In this document: positions 36,501 through 44,401 of the stretch, piece after piece | Position numbering within the stretch: position 1 is the first letter of the stretch | Layout of the letters: each line of letters begins with the position of its first letter | NCBI GenBank assembly: GCA_963789275.1 | Contig: CAWBKF010000004.1 | Coordinates: 812,285 to 876,284, forward strand | Direction of reading: 5' to 3' | Length of the DNA stretch: 64,000 bases | Source of the DNA: DAHUYF01 sp963789275 | GTDB lineage: Bacteria; Pseudomonadota; Alphaproteobacteria; ATCC43930; CGMCC-115725 | Position numbers and translations under genes: made by a program | Notes under the pieces: model-generated | The model's input: only the letters and a program-made list of their open reading frames with translations | Told to the model about the DNA's origin: nothing | The model's database searches: none

Positions 36501-36696
36501 TCACGGCGCCGGCTCCGAGCTGCGCCGCCCCCTCGGCATCGCCATCGTCGGCGGCCTGCTGGTGTCGCAGGTGCTGACGCTCTATACCACGCCGGTGATC
36601 TACCTCTATCTCGACCGCCTGAGCCACCGTCTCGGCCGCCGCCGCCTGGCCGCCGCGACCGCCGGCGCCGATCCCGCGCCGCGACCGGCGGAATGA
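33574..36696 (+). CDS. RND multidrug efflux permease (HAE-1, MdtB/MuxB-like)
   Basis: A 1040-residue inner-membrane proton antiporter, the usual length for the family. It opens 'SISQPFIHRPIATSLLMVG', has the first porter domain after helix 1, and helix 4 carries the proton-relay pair in 'VGFVVDDAIVMIENIVRYIE'. The second half repeats the layout with 'LLIGIVKKNAIMMIDFALVA' in helix 10-11. Sequence details such as 'NVDFPTISVTAALPGASPET' resemble MdtB/MdtC. With the adaptor and an unlinked TolC-type channel it would export drugs or bile-like compounds under MarR control. Confidence 0.95.
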   Translation: MSISQPFIHRPIATSLLMVGLLIFGLAAYNLLPVAALPNVDFPTISVTAALPGASPETMASSVATPLEQQFAAISGLDQMTSTSGLGSTSITLQFALNRNIDGAAQDVQTAINAASGVLPKNLPNPPTYKKVNPADRAILIYAVHSDTLPIYKVDDFAELILAEKISTVAGVSQVDVAGQQKFAVRVQVNPDALAGRGIGLEDVRNALLNTSTDQPKGNLENAHQALTLDTNDQLFNADAFNKVIVAYRNGAPVRIKDIGNAIDSVELNHVGAWYDDSQAILLLVRREAGANTVATVDHIKALMEELRASVPPTVKVDLVSDRTLTIRASVADVRFTLLLTVGLVVMVIFLFLRKLWATIIPGIAVPLSIVGTFPVMYMLGYNLDNLSLMGLTIAVGFVVDDAIVMIENIVRYIEEGETPLQAALKGAGQIGFTIISITFSLIAVFIPLIFMSGIIGRLFREFAMTVTISVLVSALVSLTLTPVMCSLFLAREKHGGGGRLNRLAEGFFDGMLRVYESGLKWVLRHQLSMLLGTIALAILTGYLYVVIPKGFFPHQDTGFIFGAAESRQDISFEGMSALAAKLIDKIQQDPAVGGAMGFVGATGGNATENTARIFIQLKPFEQRDVTADQVIQRLRPATALVGGVKFYMQAGQDVTVGGRLSRTEYQYTLTDTDIDELNHWAPIFLEQMLKLPGLQDVASDQQVAAPHIAIDINRDIASRLGITPQLIDDTLYDAFGSRDVTNMFTSANQYKIVLEVQPRFQLDANALSKLYVVAAGGARVPLSTFAHFVPKVESLSVNHQGQFPAVTLSFNLTPGTALGEAVQRIERMRDQVQAPVTVQGTFQGTAQAFRDSLTSTPLLVAAAILVVYIVLGILYESYIHPITILSALPSAGVGALLMLMLFHYDLSVIAIIGIILLIGIVKKNAIMMIDFALVAEREHGKTPEAAIYEACLLRFRPIMMTTMAALLAGLPLAVGHGAGSELRRPLGIAIVGGLLVSQVLTLYTTPVIYLYLDRLSHRLGRRRLAAATAGADPAPRPAE

Positions 36697-36762
36697 GCGC
36701 GCCCGCCGGGAAGCGGGGATGCGGCTGCCGCGCCCCGCGTAACACCTCGATGGTTACGACCG

Positions 36763-37660
36763 ATGATCGCTGCCGCCACCCGCCTCTTCGGCATTGCCGC
36801 CCTGCTCGGGCTCGTCGCGGTTCCGGCGGCGGGCGCGGGCGAGCTTGCGCCCTACCGCGCGCTCTACCACCTCAGCCTGGTCTCGGTGAAATCCGGCAGC
36901 AGCGTCGTCGCCGCCAGCGGCGCGGTCCTCGACGAATGGGGCGAGACCTGTGACGGCTGGACCGAGCAGGAGCGTTTCCTGATGCGGCTCCAATATGCCG
37001 AGCAGGGCGACGAGAAGATCAAGTCGAACCTGGTCAGCTGGGAGGCCAAGGACGGGTTGCGTTACCGCTTCGACGAGCGGCGCGAGACCAGCGGCGAGGA
37101 TGGCCGCCGGACGAGCGAGGGCGACGAGGAGTCCCAGGGTGCCGCCGCCGCGCCTTCCGGCCCCTCGGTGGAAGAGATCCGCGGCGAGGCCAAGCTGCAG
37201 GGTCCGGACGAGCCCGGCACCGCCGAGTTCACCCGGCCGGAGGCGACGACGCTCACCTTGCCTGCGGGCACGCTGTTTCCGACCGCGCATACCCTGCTGC
37301 TGATCGCCCGGGCCCAGGCTGGCGACCAGCTCGTCACGCGGAAACTCTTCGACGGCTCCGACCTCGCCAACGCGGCGCAAGTCACCGCGTTCATCGGCCC
37401 GCTGCTGGCGCCCGGCGCGACCGGCAAGGGCTGACGCGCCGATGCCCAAATCGGCGCTGCTCGGCCGTCCCTCCTGGCGCATCCGCCTCGCCTTCTTCCC
37501 GGCGGCGGCCGCTCCCGCCACCGGCGGAATGCCGGATTACGAGGAGACCATCCGGCTGCTCGATAATGGCGTGGTCGGCGAGATGCTGTTCGACTACGGC
37601 GATTACACCATCCGCGCCAAGCTCGACGACATCGAGGCGCTGCCGCGTCCCACCTGCTGA
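36763..37660 (+). CDS. EipB-type periplasmic cell-envelope protein (DUF1849), one frame break
   Basis: A secreted protein of about 297 residues. Residues 1-25 are a signal peptide ending in AGAG. 'APYRALYHLSLVSVKSGSSV' starts the beta-spiral fold. 'GETCDGWTEQERFLMRL' holds a Cys, and a second Cys ends the protein ('EALPRPTC'); EipB of Brucella has a conserved disulfide between such positions. The first frame stops at 37434; the remainder ('SALLGRPSWRIRLAFFP', 'YEETIRLLDNGVVGEMLFDY') is in the next frame. Removing one base in AAGGGCTGACG near 37431 joins them as KGDAPMPKSALLG. EipB proteins support envelope integrity under stress. Confidence 0.85.
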
Positions 37661-37702
37661 GGCGGCCGCCCCGATCCGGAACATCGGTAGGCTGCGTCCC
37701 CC

Positions 37703-38725
37703 ATGAAAAAGATCGGCTTCCTCTCGTTCGGGCATTGGACGCCCTCGCCGCGGTCTGAGACGCGCTCGGCAGCCGACGCGCTCCTGCAATCCATCGATTT
37801 GGCCGTCGCGGCTGAGGCGCTGGGCGCGGATGGAGCGTATTTCCGCGTTCATCATTTCGCCCGCCAGCTCGCGTCGCCTTTCCCGCTCCTGGCGGCCGTC
37901 GGCGCGAAGACCAGCCGCATCGAGATCGGCACGGCGGTGATCGATATGCGCTACGAGAACCCGCTCTATATGGTCGAGGACGCCGGCGCGGCCGACCTCA
38001 TCGCCGGCGGGCGCCTGCAACTGGGGATCAGCCGGGGCTCACCCGAGCAGGTGATCGATGGTTGGCGTTATTTCGGCTATCAGCCGGGCGACGGGCAGAG
38101 CGACGCCGATATGGGCCGGCGCCACGCGGAGGTGTTCCTCGATCTGCTCCGCGGCAAAGGCTTCGCGCGGCCGAACCCGCGGCCGATGTTCCCGAATCCG
38201 CCCGGCCTGTTGCGCGTCGAGCCGCTTTCGGAGGGCCTGCGCGACCGGATCTGGTGGGGGGCCGGCTCGAACGCTACAGCGGTTTGGGCGGCGAAGCTCG
38301 GCGTCAATCTGCAAAGCTCGACCCTCAAGGACGACGAGACCGGAGAGCCTTTTCACGTCCAGCAGGCCGCCCAGATCCGCGCCTTCCGCGCCGCTTGGAA
38401 AGAGGCCGGCCACGCGCGCGAACCGCGAGTCTCGGTCAGCCGCAGCATCTTCGCGCTGGTGGACGATCGCGATCGCGCCTACTTCGGTCAGGGCGCCGAG
38501 GAAGAGGACCAGGTCGGCTTCATCGACGAGAAGAATCGTGCGATCTTCGGTCGCAGCTATGCCGCCGAGCCGGAAATCCTCGTCGAGCAGCTCAAGCAGG
38601 ACGAGGCCATTGCAGCGGCCGACACGCTGCTCCTGACGGTCCCGAATCAGCTGGGCGTCGCCTACAACGCCCATGTGATCGAGGCGATTCTCACCCAAAT
38701 CGCGCCCGCTCTCGGTTGGCGCTGA
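37703..38725 (+). CDS. Luciferase-like flavin monooxygenase
   Basis: A 340-residue LLM-class oxidoreductase that uses reduced FMN or F420-like flavin and O2. 'KKIGFLSFGHWTPSP' opens the TIM barrel; 'GADGAYFRVHHFARQLASPF' and 'IEIGTAVIDMRYENPLYMVE' followed by 'AGAADLIAGGRLQLGISRGS' are the conserved barrel strands with the flavin-binding loop. The C-terminal half has 'WWGAGSNATAVWAAKLGVNL'. Substrate unknown. No flavin reductase is adjacent. Upstream ribosome site is weak. Confidence 0.87.
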   Translation: MKKIGFLSFGHWTPSPRSETRSAADALLQSIDLAVAAEALGADGAYFRVHHFARQLASPFPLLAAVGAKTSRIEIGTAVIDMRYENPLYMVEDAGAADLIAGGRLQLGISRGSPEQVIDGWRYFGYQPGDGQSDADMGRRHAEVFLDLLRGKGFARPNPRPMFPNPPGLLRVEPLSEGLRDRIWWGAGSNATAVWAAKLGVNLQSSTLKDDETGEPFHVQQAAQIRAFRAAWKEAGHAREPRVSVSRSIFALVDDRDRAYFGQGAEEEDQVGFIDEKNRAIFGRSYAAEPEILVEQLKQDEAIAAADTLLLTVPNQLGVAYNAHVIEAILTQIAPALGWR

Positions 38726-39155
38726 CGTCAGCCACCGATACGTGCCTGGATGGCCTCGCCGACACGATACGTCTGCGGCGGCGGCATTAGAGCATGTCCC
38801 ACGAAGACAGAACCATCACCGCTGCCCCGCGAAAGCGCCAAGGCATGCACACATCTTATCGTACGCGATCGCGATGGCACTGGCCTCACTTTCTCCCTCT
38901 CCGCCCCTCGGGGCGGAGAGGGTTGGGGTGAGGTGGGGCCGCTCGGTGTCTGCCAAATCGCCCCCAACGCGCCCAAACTCCAGCGGCTTCGCCATGCAGA
39001 CCCACCTCATCCTAAATCCTTCTCCGCCCTGAAGGGCGGAGAAGGACTTGCTGCCGCGGCATTGGCGATCATTCGAGCGAAATGTGTGCATGCCGTAGCG
39101 CTTTCGCGGTGAAAGCGAGGACAGTGATTCGATCTGCTCGAAACCCGCTCCAGTG
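38726..39155. other. Gene-free gap containing repeat copy 2
   Basis: This 430-base gap holds the 151-bp repeat (38895-39045) and no convincing gene. Direct sequence GCGAAAGCGCCAAGGCATGCACAC (38827-38850) is roughly mirrored by TGTGTGCATGCCGTAGCGCT at 39083-39102, so an outer inverted pair may enclose the repeat. This suggests the whole 38.8-39.1 kb block is a larger palindromic element. Confidence 0.5.
38895..39045 (-). repeat. 151-bp dispersed repeat, copy 2 (inverted)
   Basis: Hairpins CCCTCTCCGCCCC-TC-GGGGCGGAGAGGG (38895-38922) and CCTTCTCCGCCC-TGAA-GGGCGGAGAAGG (39018-39045) bound a core whose reverse complement aligns with copy 1 at 30391-30541, for example GGATGAGGTG, CGGAGTT/TGGAGTT, GTGCGTT/GCGCGTT, GACACCGA and CGGCCCCACCTCA. 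Both copies are 151 bases long. Confidence 0.85.
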
Positions 39156-39461
39156 TCACGCCGCCCGAACACGGCTGAGCACGATGCCCTTGCCCCGCAC
39201 TTCCGCCTCCTCGAACTCGGCGGCGGTGATCGCCCGGTCGAGTGCGGCGCGCAGCTCCTTGGCCGTCTCCAGTGTCAGCTCGATCCCCGCCCGCGCACCG
39301 GGATCGAGGTCCGTGTTGATGAAGTCGAGCGTGATGACGTCGCCCAGCGGCGCATGGCGCGCATGGTCATAGGCAACCACCGCCTGCGACAGCGGGAACC
39401 ATTCGTCGCCGCGCTTTGCCATGCCCTCCGCGCGTGCGATCTCGATGATGGACGTGCACAT
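39156..39461 (-). CDS. Small conserved hypothetical protein (DUF6295-like)
   Basis: A 101-residue cytoplasmic protein beginning MCTSIIEIARAEGMAKRG and containing 'FPLSQAVVAYDHARHAPLGD' and 'VITLDFINTDLDPGARAGIE'. It resembles small proteins of the DUF6295 type, which have no known function; this family assignment is from memory of the pattern. The start has AGGAGG 8 bases upstream, which rules out the longer frame to 39560. It lies 11 bases after the dienelactone hydrolase stop on the same strand, so the two probably act together. Confidence 0.7.
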   Translation of the reverse strand: MCTSIIEIARAEGMAKRGDEWFPLSQAVVAYDHARHAPLGDVITLDFINTDLDPGARAGIELTLETAKELRAALDRAITAAEFEEAEVRGKGIVLSRVRAA

Positions 39462-39472
39462 GTCCGAACCTC

Positions 39473-40223
39473 CTACTTCGCCAGATGCTTGCCGAAGAAG
39501 GCGAAGACCTTGCTCCAGCCATCCATGGCCTGCTCGGGCCGGTAGAGCGGCCGGTGCCAATAGAAGAAGCCGTGGCCGGCACCGTCATAGCGATGGAACT
39601 CGTAGCGTCTTGCCGTGCTTCTTGAGTTCGGCCTCGTGCTGGTTCACCTGCTCGGGGCTCGGTGCGCGGTCGTCGTTGCCGAAGAGGCCGAGCAGCGGGC
39701 AACAGAGGTCCTTCGTCATGTCGATCGGCGCGGCGGGCGTCTTTGTATTGAGCTCCTCCTTGCCCATCACCACGCGGCCACCCCATAGTTCGACGCAAGC
39801 ATCGACGTTCTTCCGCTGGCAGGCATAGATAAAGGCGTGCCGGCCGCCCGAGCAGGAGCCGAAAAGGCCGACCTTGCCGTTGTGATTGGGCTGCGCGCGC
39901 ATCCACGTCACGGCGGCCTCGGTATCGCCGACCATCTGGGCATCGGCAATGCCGCCTTCGGCGCGCACCTTGGCGGCGACATCGTCCGGATTGCCGCTGC
40001 CCGCGCGCTCGTAAAGGTTGGCGCAGATCGCGAGATAGCCGTGATGGGCAAAGCGCCGCGTCGTCTCGATGTAGAACTCGCTCCATCCGGGAAGATGGTG
40101 GACCAGCACCACGCCCGGAAAGCGACCCGCACCCTCGGGCTTGGCTACATAGGCGGTGATCGGGGTCCCCTTGTCGCCGCTGATGGTCACGTTTTCGCAG
40201 GTCATGCCTCGGTAGAATGACAT
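39473..40223 (-). CDS. Dienelactone hydrolase family protein, one frame break
   Basis: An alpha/beta hydrolase of about 249 residues. The Cys nucleophile is in 'GLFGSCSGGRHAFIYA' (G-x-C-x-G, diagnostic of dienelactone hydrolases), the acid in 'LGLFGNDDRAPSPEQVN' and the His in 'YDGAGHGFFYWHRPLY'. The last part lies in a shifted frame: one extra base near 39607 turns KTYEFHRYDG into KTLRVPSL followed by a stop. The corrected frame ends at 39473 with 'SKVFAFFGKHLAK'. ATG 40223 has GGAGG upstream. It likely hydrolyses a lactone or ester in aromatic or xenobiotic catabolism. Confidence 0.85.
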
Positions 40224-40539
40224 CGGTGTTCCTCCACAAGTGCCAGCCTTGGTCGTCCAGGCGGTGACTATTTACGTTCAGGCGGTGCACATGGCAAACC
40301 CGCCCGTCGGCAATCGATGGTCTTGGCCCGTAAGTGATCTTCCGGGCGATCGGCACAAAGTCCAGCATTGGCCGTAAGCGGTTGGACAGCTTTCGGCGGT
40401 AAATGAGGGGCAGCGGACATTCAACTCAACTCAGGCGTCGTCTCAGTCTGACCCAAAGCGGCCATTCAAGCGCATCCTCTGGACACTCTGTTCGCGCCTA
40501 GACAATGATGGGTGGTAACTCGGAAAGCGGGGTTCGAAC
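40224..40539. other. Divergent intergenic region before the cyclase-AAA gene
   Basis: This 316-base region serves the dienelactone hydrolase (leftward) and cyclase (rightward) genes. The part from about 40290 is less GC-rich than its surroundings and contains AGCGGACATTC and AAAGCGGCCATTC, short motifs that recur in spacer DNA of related genomes. No gene was seen. Confidence 0.45.
40258..40287 (-). promoter_or_regulatory. 21-bp-spaced direct repeats before the dienelactone hydrolase operon
   Basis: Read on the minus strand, CACCGCCTG-A-ACG and CACCGCCTG-G-ACG occur 21 bases apart, two helical turns, with TAAATAGT between them. They lie 35-64 bases before the hydrolase start and resemble tandem activator sites flanking a promoter. 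Confidence 0.45.
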
Positions 40540-43500
40540 GTGGACGTCGGCGATTGGTTGCGGAACCTCGGGCTGCCCCAATACAAGGCGGTGTTCCGCG
40601 AGAACGCGATCGACAGCGACGTTTTGCCGGAACTGAGCGAGGGCGACCTTGAGAAGCTCGGCCTCCCACTCGGGCACCGGAAGCGGCTGCTCAAGGCTAT
40701 CTCCGCACTTGGTTCGAGGAACGCCGCCATCGTCTCCGCCAACTCCCCGGCCTCCCCCGGACCTCCCTCCCACAATGCGGAGCGCCGCCAGCTCACCGTG
40801 ATGTTCTGCGACCTGGTCGGTTCGACGACGCTGTCCACCCGCTTCGATCCCGAGGACCTGCGCGAGATAGTCGGCGCCTACCATCGCTGCGTGACCGATA
40901 CCGTCGCTCGCTTTGGCGGTTTTGTCGCCAAGTATATGGGCGACGGCGTGCTCGTTTATTTCGGCTACCCCGGGGCGCATGAGGACGACGCCGAGCGGGC
41001 GGTCCGCGCGGGCCTCGCGGCCATCGACGCGGTTGGCCGGCTCGCCGCACCCGAGCCGCTGAACGTTCGGATTGGCATCGCCACGGGCCTCGTCGTCGTC
41101 AGCGATCTGATCGGTGCCGGCGCCGCGCAAGAACGCGGCGTGGTCGGCGAGACGCCAAACCTCGCCGCCCGTCTGCAGGCGCTGGCCCGGCCGGGCGCCT
41201 TGGTCATTGCCGACGGCACCCGGAGACAGATCGGCGCGCTGTTCGAGATCGAGGATCTCGGGCCGCAACCGCTCGCCGGTTTCGCCGAGCCCCAGCCTGC
41301 CTGGCGTGTCGTCAGCGAGAGCGCGGTCGTGAGCCGCTTCGAGGCATTGCGTTCGGGGACCACACCGCTGGTCGGCCGCGACGAAGAGCTTGACGTGTTA
41401 TTGCGGCGCTGGCAGCAGGCAAAGTCCGGCGAAGGGCGCGTTGTACTGGTGTCCGGCGAGCCTGGGATCGGCAAGTCGCGGCTGGCCGCCGCGCTGTCGC
41501 AACGCATCGATAGTGAGCCGCACACTCGACTGCGCTGTTATTGCTCGCCGTACGATCAAGACAGTGCGCTTTACCCCTTTATCGGCCGGCTCGAGCGCGC
41601 TGCGGGGTTCGCTCGCGACGATACGAACGCGACAAGGCTCGACAAGCTGGAGGCGCTGCTCGCCGACGGGGCGGAACCGGGTGACGTCTCGTTGACCGCG
41701 CAGATGCTGTCGTTGTCCGGCGGCGAGCGCTTCCCGCCGCTCGACCTTAGCCCGCAGCGCAAGAAGGAGCGGACATTAGCGGCACTGCTGCGCCAGCTCC
41801 AGGCGCTGGCGCGGCGACAGCCGCTATTGATGCTCTTCGAGGACCTGCATTGGATCGATCCGACCTCGCGCGAGCTGCTCGATCTTACGGTCGAGAAGGT
41901 CACGGACCTGCCCGTGCTGCTGGTCGCAACCTATCGCACCGAGTTCCAACCGCCCTGGGTCGGCCAATCGCAGGTGACGGTGATTGCGCTGAACCGGCTC
42001 GGCCGCGGCGAAGGGGTGACCCTCGTGCATCGGCTCGCCGGCAATCTCGGGGCGCTGCCGCCGGATGTTGTCGACGAGATCGTCGAGCGCGCCGACGGCG
42101 TGCCGCTATTTGTCGAAGAATTGACCAAGGCGTTGGTCGAGGCCGGCGCCGATCGCGGCAAGGCGTCGATATCCGCCGTGCCGCCGTCGTCGCTCGCGGT
42201 GCCTGCCACCTTGCATGCTTCGCTGCTGGGGCGCCTCGACCGGCTCGGCCCGGGGGCCAAGATCGTGGCGCAGGTCGGCGCCGCAATCGGGCGCGACTTT
42301 CCCCATGAGCTGCTGGCAGCGGCCGCGCCACTCGCCGAGCCCGAACTGCAAGAGGCGCTCCACCACCTCGTTGAAGCCGGCCTCCTCTTCCAGCGCGGCG
42401 CGCCGCCGGCGGCCAAATATTTGTTCAAGCACGCGCTGGTCCAGGACACCGCCTATAGCACCCTGCTGCGCGGCCCGCGCCAGGCGCTGCATCGGCGGAT
42501 CGCCGAGGGCTTGGAACAGCGGTTTCCGGACCTCGTCGAAATGCGGCCGGAGATCGCCGCGCATCACTACGGCGAAGCTGCCCTGCCCGGCAAGGCGATC
42601 ACCTATTGGCATCTAGCGGGCAAATTATCGGTGGCCAAAGCAGCCGTGCGTGAGGCGATCGCACACTTGCGCCGAGGGCTCAGTCTGTTGGACGGGTTAC
42701 CCGAAACTCTCGAGCGCAAACAGCTGGAGCTCGATATCCACGTCACCTTGACCGCAGCGCTGATGGTCGGCAAAGGCCACTCCGACCCTGAAGTCGCCGC
42801 TGCGCTGGAGCGAGCGAACCGGCTCGTGACCGAGACCGCGTCAGTCGGGACCCCGGCCCATTTCTTTGTGCTTTTCGGGCTTTGGGTGTCTAACTTCAGC
42901 GGCGCGGCTATTGCGGCCGCGCTCGAGCACGCCAGCAACTTCCTATCCATCGCCCAATCGCAGCCCTCCTCCGGCCCGCTCCTGATGGGCCATCAACTCC
43001 TCGCTCAGTCTTCGATCACTTGCGGCGATTACCGTGCAGCGCTGACGCATGTCGAAACGGCTGCATCGTTGTATCGGCCCGATGAGCATCGCGATTCCGC
43101 CCTTCGCTACGGGCAGGACATCGGGGTAAGCGCCTTTGTCTTTTTGTCCTGGGCGCTTTGGCATCGCGGCTATCCTGATCAGTCCGCCCGAGCTGCCGAC
43201 CGGGTGCTCGCGTATAGCCGTGAGCTGGGACATGCCCACACCCTTGCCTACGCCCTTACATGGGCCGGAGTGGCCGCGGTCTTCGCCCGAGACGTCGCCG
43301 CCGTCCACGCCCGCAGCAACGACTGCGTGACGCTCGCGAGTGAACGCGGATTCCCCGTATGGGCGGCCATGGGCCGGATTCTTCAGGGCTGGGCCGTCGC
43401 CCAAAGAGGCGAAGCGACGACGGGAATTGCCTGCATCCGCGACGGTATGGCAGCTTACGAGGCGACCCGATCCCGACAAGCCACACCGCTCTGGCTCACG

Positions 43501-43890
43501 CTGCTGGCCCAGGCGCTGGTGCTTGCCGGAAAAATAGAGGAAGCGCTCACCACGCTGGACGAAGCATTGGCAAAAGCGGCCGCCTCCGGCGAGAGGGGCT
43601 GGGACGCAGAAATTCATCGCTTATGTGGCGAACTCACGGGGCGTTTGCCGCATCCCGATCCAGCAAAGGCCGAGGATTCGTTCCGCACCGCCCTCGCGAT
43701 CGCCCGGGAGCAAGGCACGCGGGGCTACGAATTGCGCGCCGCCACGAGCCTCGCCCGGCTGTGGGGCGAGCAGAGCCGGCGAGGCGAGGCACGCGACCTG
43801 CTCGCGCCCGTCTACGGCTGGTTCACCGAAGGGTTCGATACGCTCGATCTGAAGGAAGCCAATGCATTGCTGGCCGAGTTGACATCGTAA
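40540..43890 (+). CDS. SAM-domain adenylate cyclase with AAA ATPase and TPR-like tail
   Basis: A 1116-residue multidomain signalling protein. Residues about 3-60 form a sterile alpha motif ('WLRNLGLPQYKAVFRENAID'). About 85-265 is a class III cyclase: 'LTVMFCDLVGSTTLSTRF' and 'FVAKYMGDGVLVYFGYP' give both metal Asp residues and the substrate Lys; 'GETPNLAARLQALARPG' gives Asn and Arg. An AAA/STAND ATPase follows (Walker A 'VLVSGEPGIGKSRLAAAL', Walker B 'LLMLFEDLHWIDPTSREL'), then a helical-repeat tail to the end. The GTG at 40540 is the probable start. Base use is less GC-skewed than in neighbours, suggesting a different history. Its input signal is unknown. Confidence 0.9.
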   Translation: MDVGDWLRNLGLPQYKAVFRENAIDSDVLPELSEGDLEKLGLPLGHRKRLLKAISALGSRNAAIVSANSPASPGPPSHNAERRQLTVMFCDLVGSTTLSTRFDPEDLREIVGAYHRCVTDTVARFGGFVAKYMGDGVLVYFGYPGAHEDDAERAVRAGLAAIDAVGRLAAPEPLNVRIGIATGLVVVSDLIGAGAAQERGVVGETPNLAARLQALARPGALVIADGTRRQIGALFEIEDLGPQPLAGFAEPQPAWRVVSESAVVSRFEALRSGTTPLVGRDEELDVLLRRWQQAKSGEGRVVLVSGEPGIGKSRLAAALSQRIDSEPHTRLRCYCSPYDQDSALYPFIGRLERAAGFARDDTNATRLDKLEALLADGAEPGDVSLTAQMLSLSGGERFPPLDLSPQRKKERTLAALLRQLQALARRQPLLMLFEDLHWIDPTSRELLDLTVEKVTDLPVLLVATYRTEFQPPWVGQSQVTVIALNRLGRGEGVTLVHRLAGNLGALPPDVVDEIVERADGVPLFVEELTKALVEAGADRGKASISAVPPSSLAVPATLHASLLGRLDRLGPGAKIVAQVGAAIGRDFPHELLAAAAPLAEPELQEALHHLVEAGLLFQRGAPPAAKYLFKHALVQDTAYSTLLRGPRQALHRRIAEGLEQRFPDLVEMRPEIAAHHYGEAALPGKAITYWHLAGKLSVAKAAVREAIAHLRRGLSLLDGLPETLERKQLELDIHVTLTAALMVGKGHSDPEVAAALERANRLVTETASVGTPAHFFVLFGLWVSNFSGAAIAAALEHASNFLSIAQSQPSSGPLLMGHQLLAQSSITCGDYRAALTHVETAASLYRPDEHRDSALRYGQDIGVSAFVFLSWALWHRGYPDQSARAADRVLAYSRELGHAHTLAYALTWAGVAAVFARDVAAVHARSNDCVTLASERGFPVWAAMGRILQGWAVAQRGEATTGIACIRDGMAAYEATRSRQATPLWLTLLAQALVLAGKIEEALTTLDEALAKAAASGERGWDAEIHRLCGELTGRLPHPDPAKAEDSFRTALAIAREQGTRGYELRAATSLARLWGEQSRRGEARDLLAPVYGWFTEGFDTLDLKEANALLAELTS

Positions 43891-44052
43891 GGGCGCTGCC
43901 ACAGAAGCCGGACGGAATGTCGGCGATTGGCACATGTCGGCCGAACGCACGTGCCGACCTAATATCCGCTTCCGAGAAGGGACCAACATTGCCTGAGCGG
44001 CCGGGGTGGGCGCAGAGCAGACCTTTGTGCGAAAGCTGACTGGCGGTCGACC
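43891..44052. other. Spacer after the cyclase-AAA gene
   Basis: Contains TCGGCGATTGGCACATGTCGGCC and TATCCGCTTCCGAGAAGGGACCAAC-like spacer text with lower GC than the neighbouring genes. No gene or terminator with a T run was found. Confidence 0.4.
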
Positions 44053-44250
44053 TCAGCGGCGTTCGATCAGCGCGTCGCAATCGCTCCGCCCGGCCATCAG
44101 GCAATCCTCGATCTCGCCTTCCTGGCGCAGATGCTGGATGAGGAAGATGGCGATGACCACCAGCGCCAGCAGCAGCGCGAGCGCCGCCAGGCTGCGCGTC
44201 TGGCGGTTGGCATCCTCGTCCTCCTCTTCCTCCGGCCGCCGGTCTGCCAT
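44053..44250 (-). CDS. Small single-pass membrane protein
   Basis: A 65-residue protein: an acidic N-terminus (MADRRPEEEEDEDANRQTR), one transmembrane helix ('SLAALALLLALVVIAIFLI'), and a short tail with two Cys ('DCLMAGRSDCDALIERR'). The pattern of charged head, single helix and C-x8-9-C tail looks like a conserved small alphaproteobacterial membrane protein. A ribosome site is weak. Function unknown. It is divergent from the NtaA-like monooxygenase. Confidence 0.6.
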   Translation of the reverse strand: MADRRPEEEEDEDANRQTRSLAALALLLALVVIAIFLIQHLRQEGEIEDCLMAGRSDCDALIERR

Positions 44251-44401
44251 CGCTCGATCCCGCGCCCTTTCCCGCGCGTCACCATAAGCCAGCGGCGACG
44301 CTCCGGCGCGGGTCCTTTGCCGGCCGGCAGCGCGGCGCTGGACCCGGGGCGCCTCTGCTAGGCTACCATGATGCTCGGGACGGCGCGCCAATGAGGAGAC
44401 C

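Noticed and set aside
37442..37660. A separate 72-residue gene after EipB
   Set aside because: Its sequence is the missing C-terminal part of the DUF1849 fold, including the final Cys, and removing one base joins it to the upstream frame.
40540..43890. LuxR/MalT-type transcription activator
   Set aside because: The ATPase and helical-repeat layout is similar, but there is no C-terminal helix-turn-helix and the N-terminus carries a complete cyclase domain.
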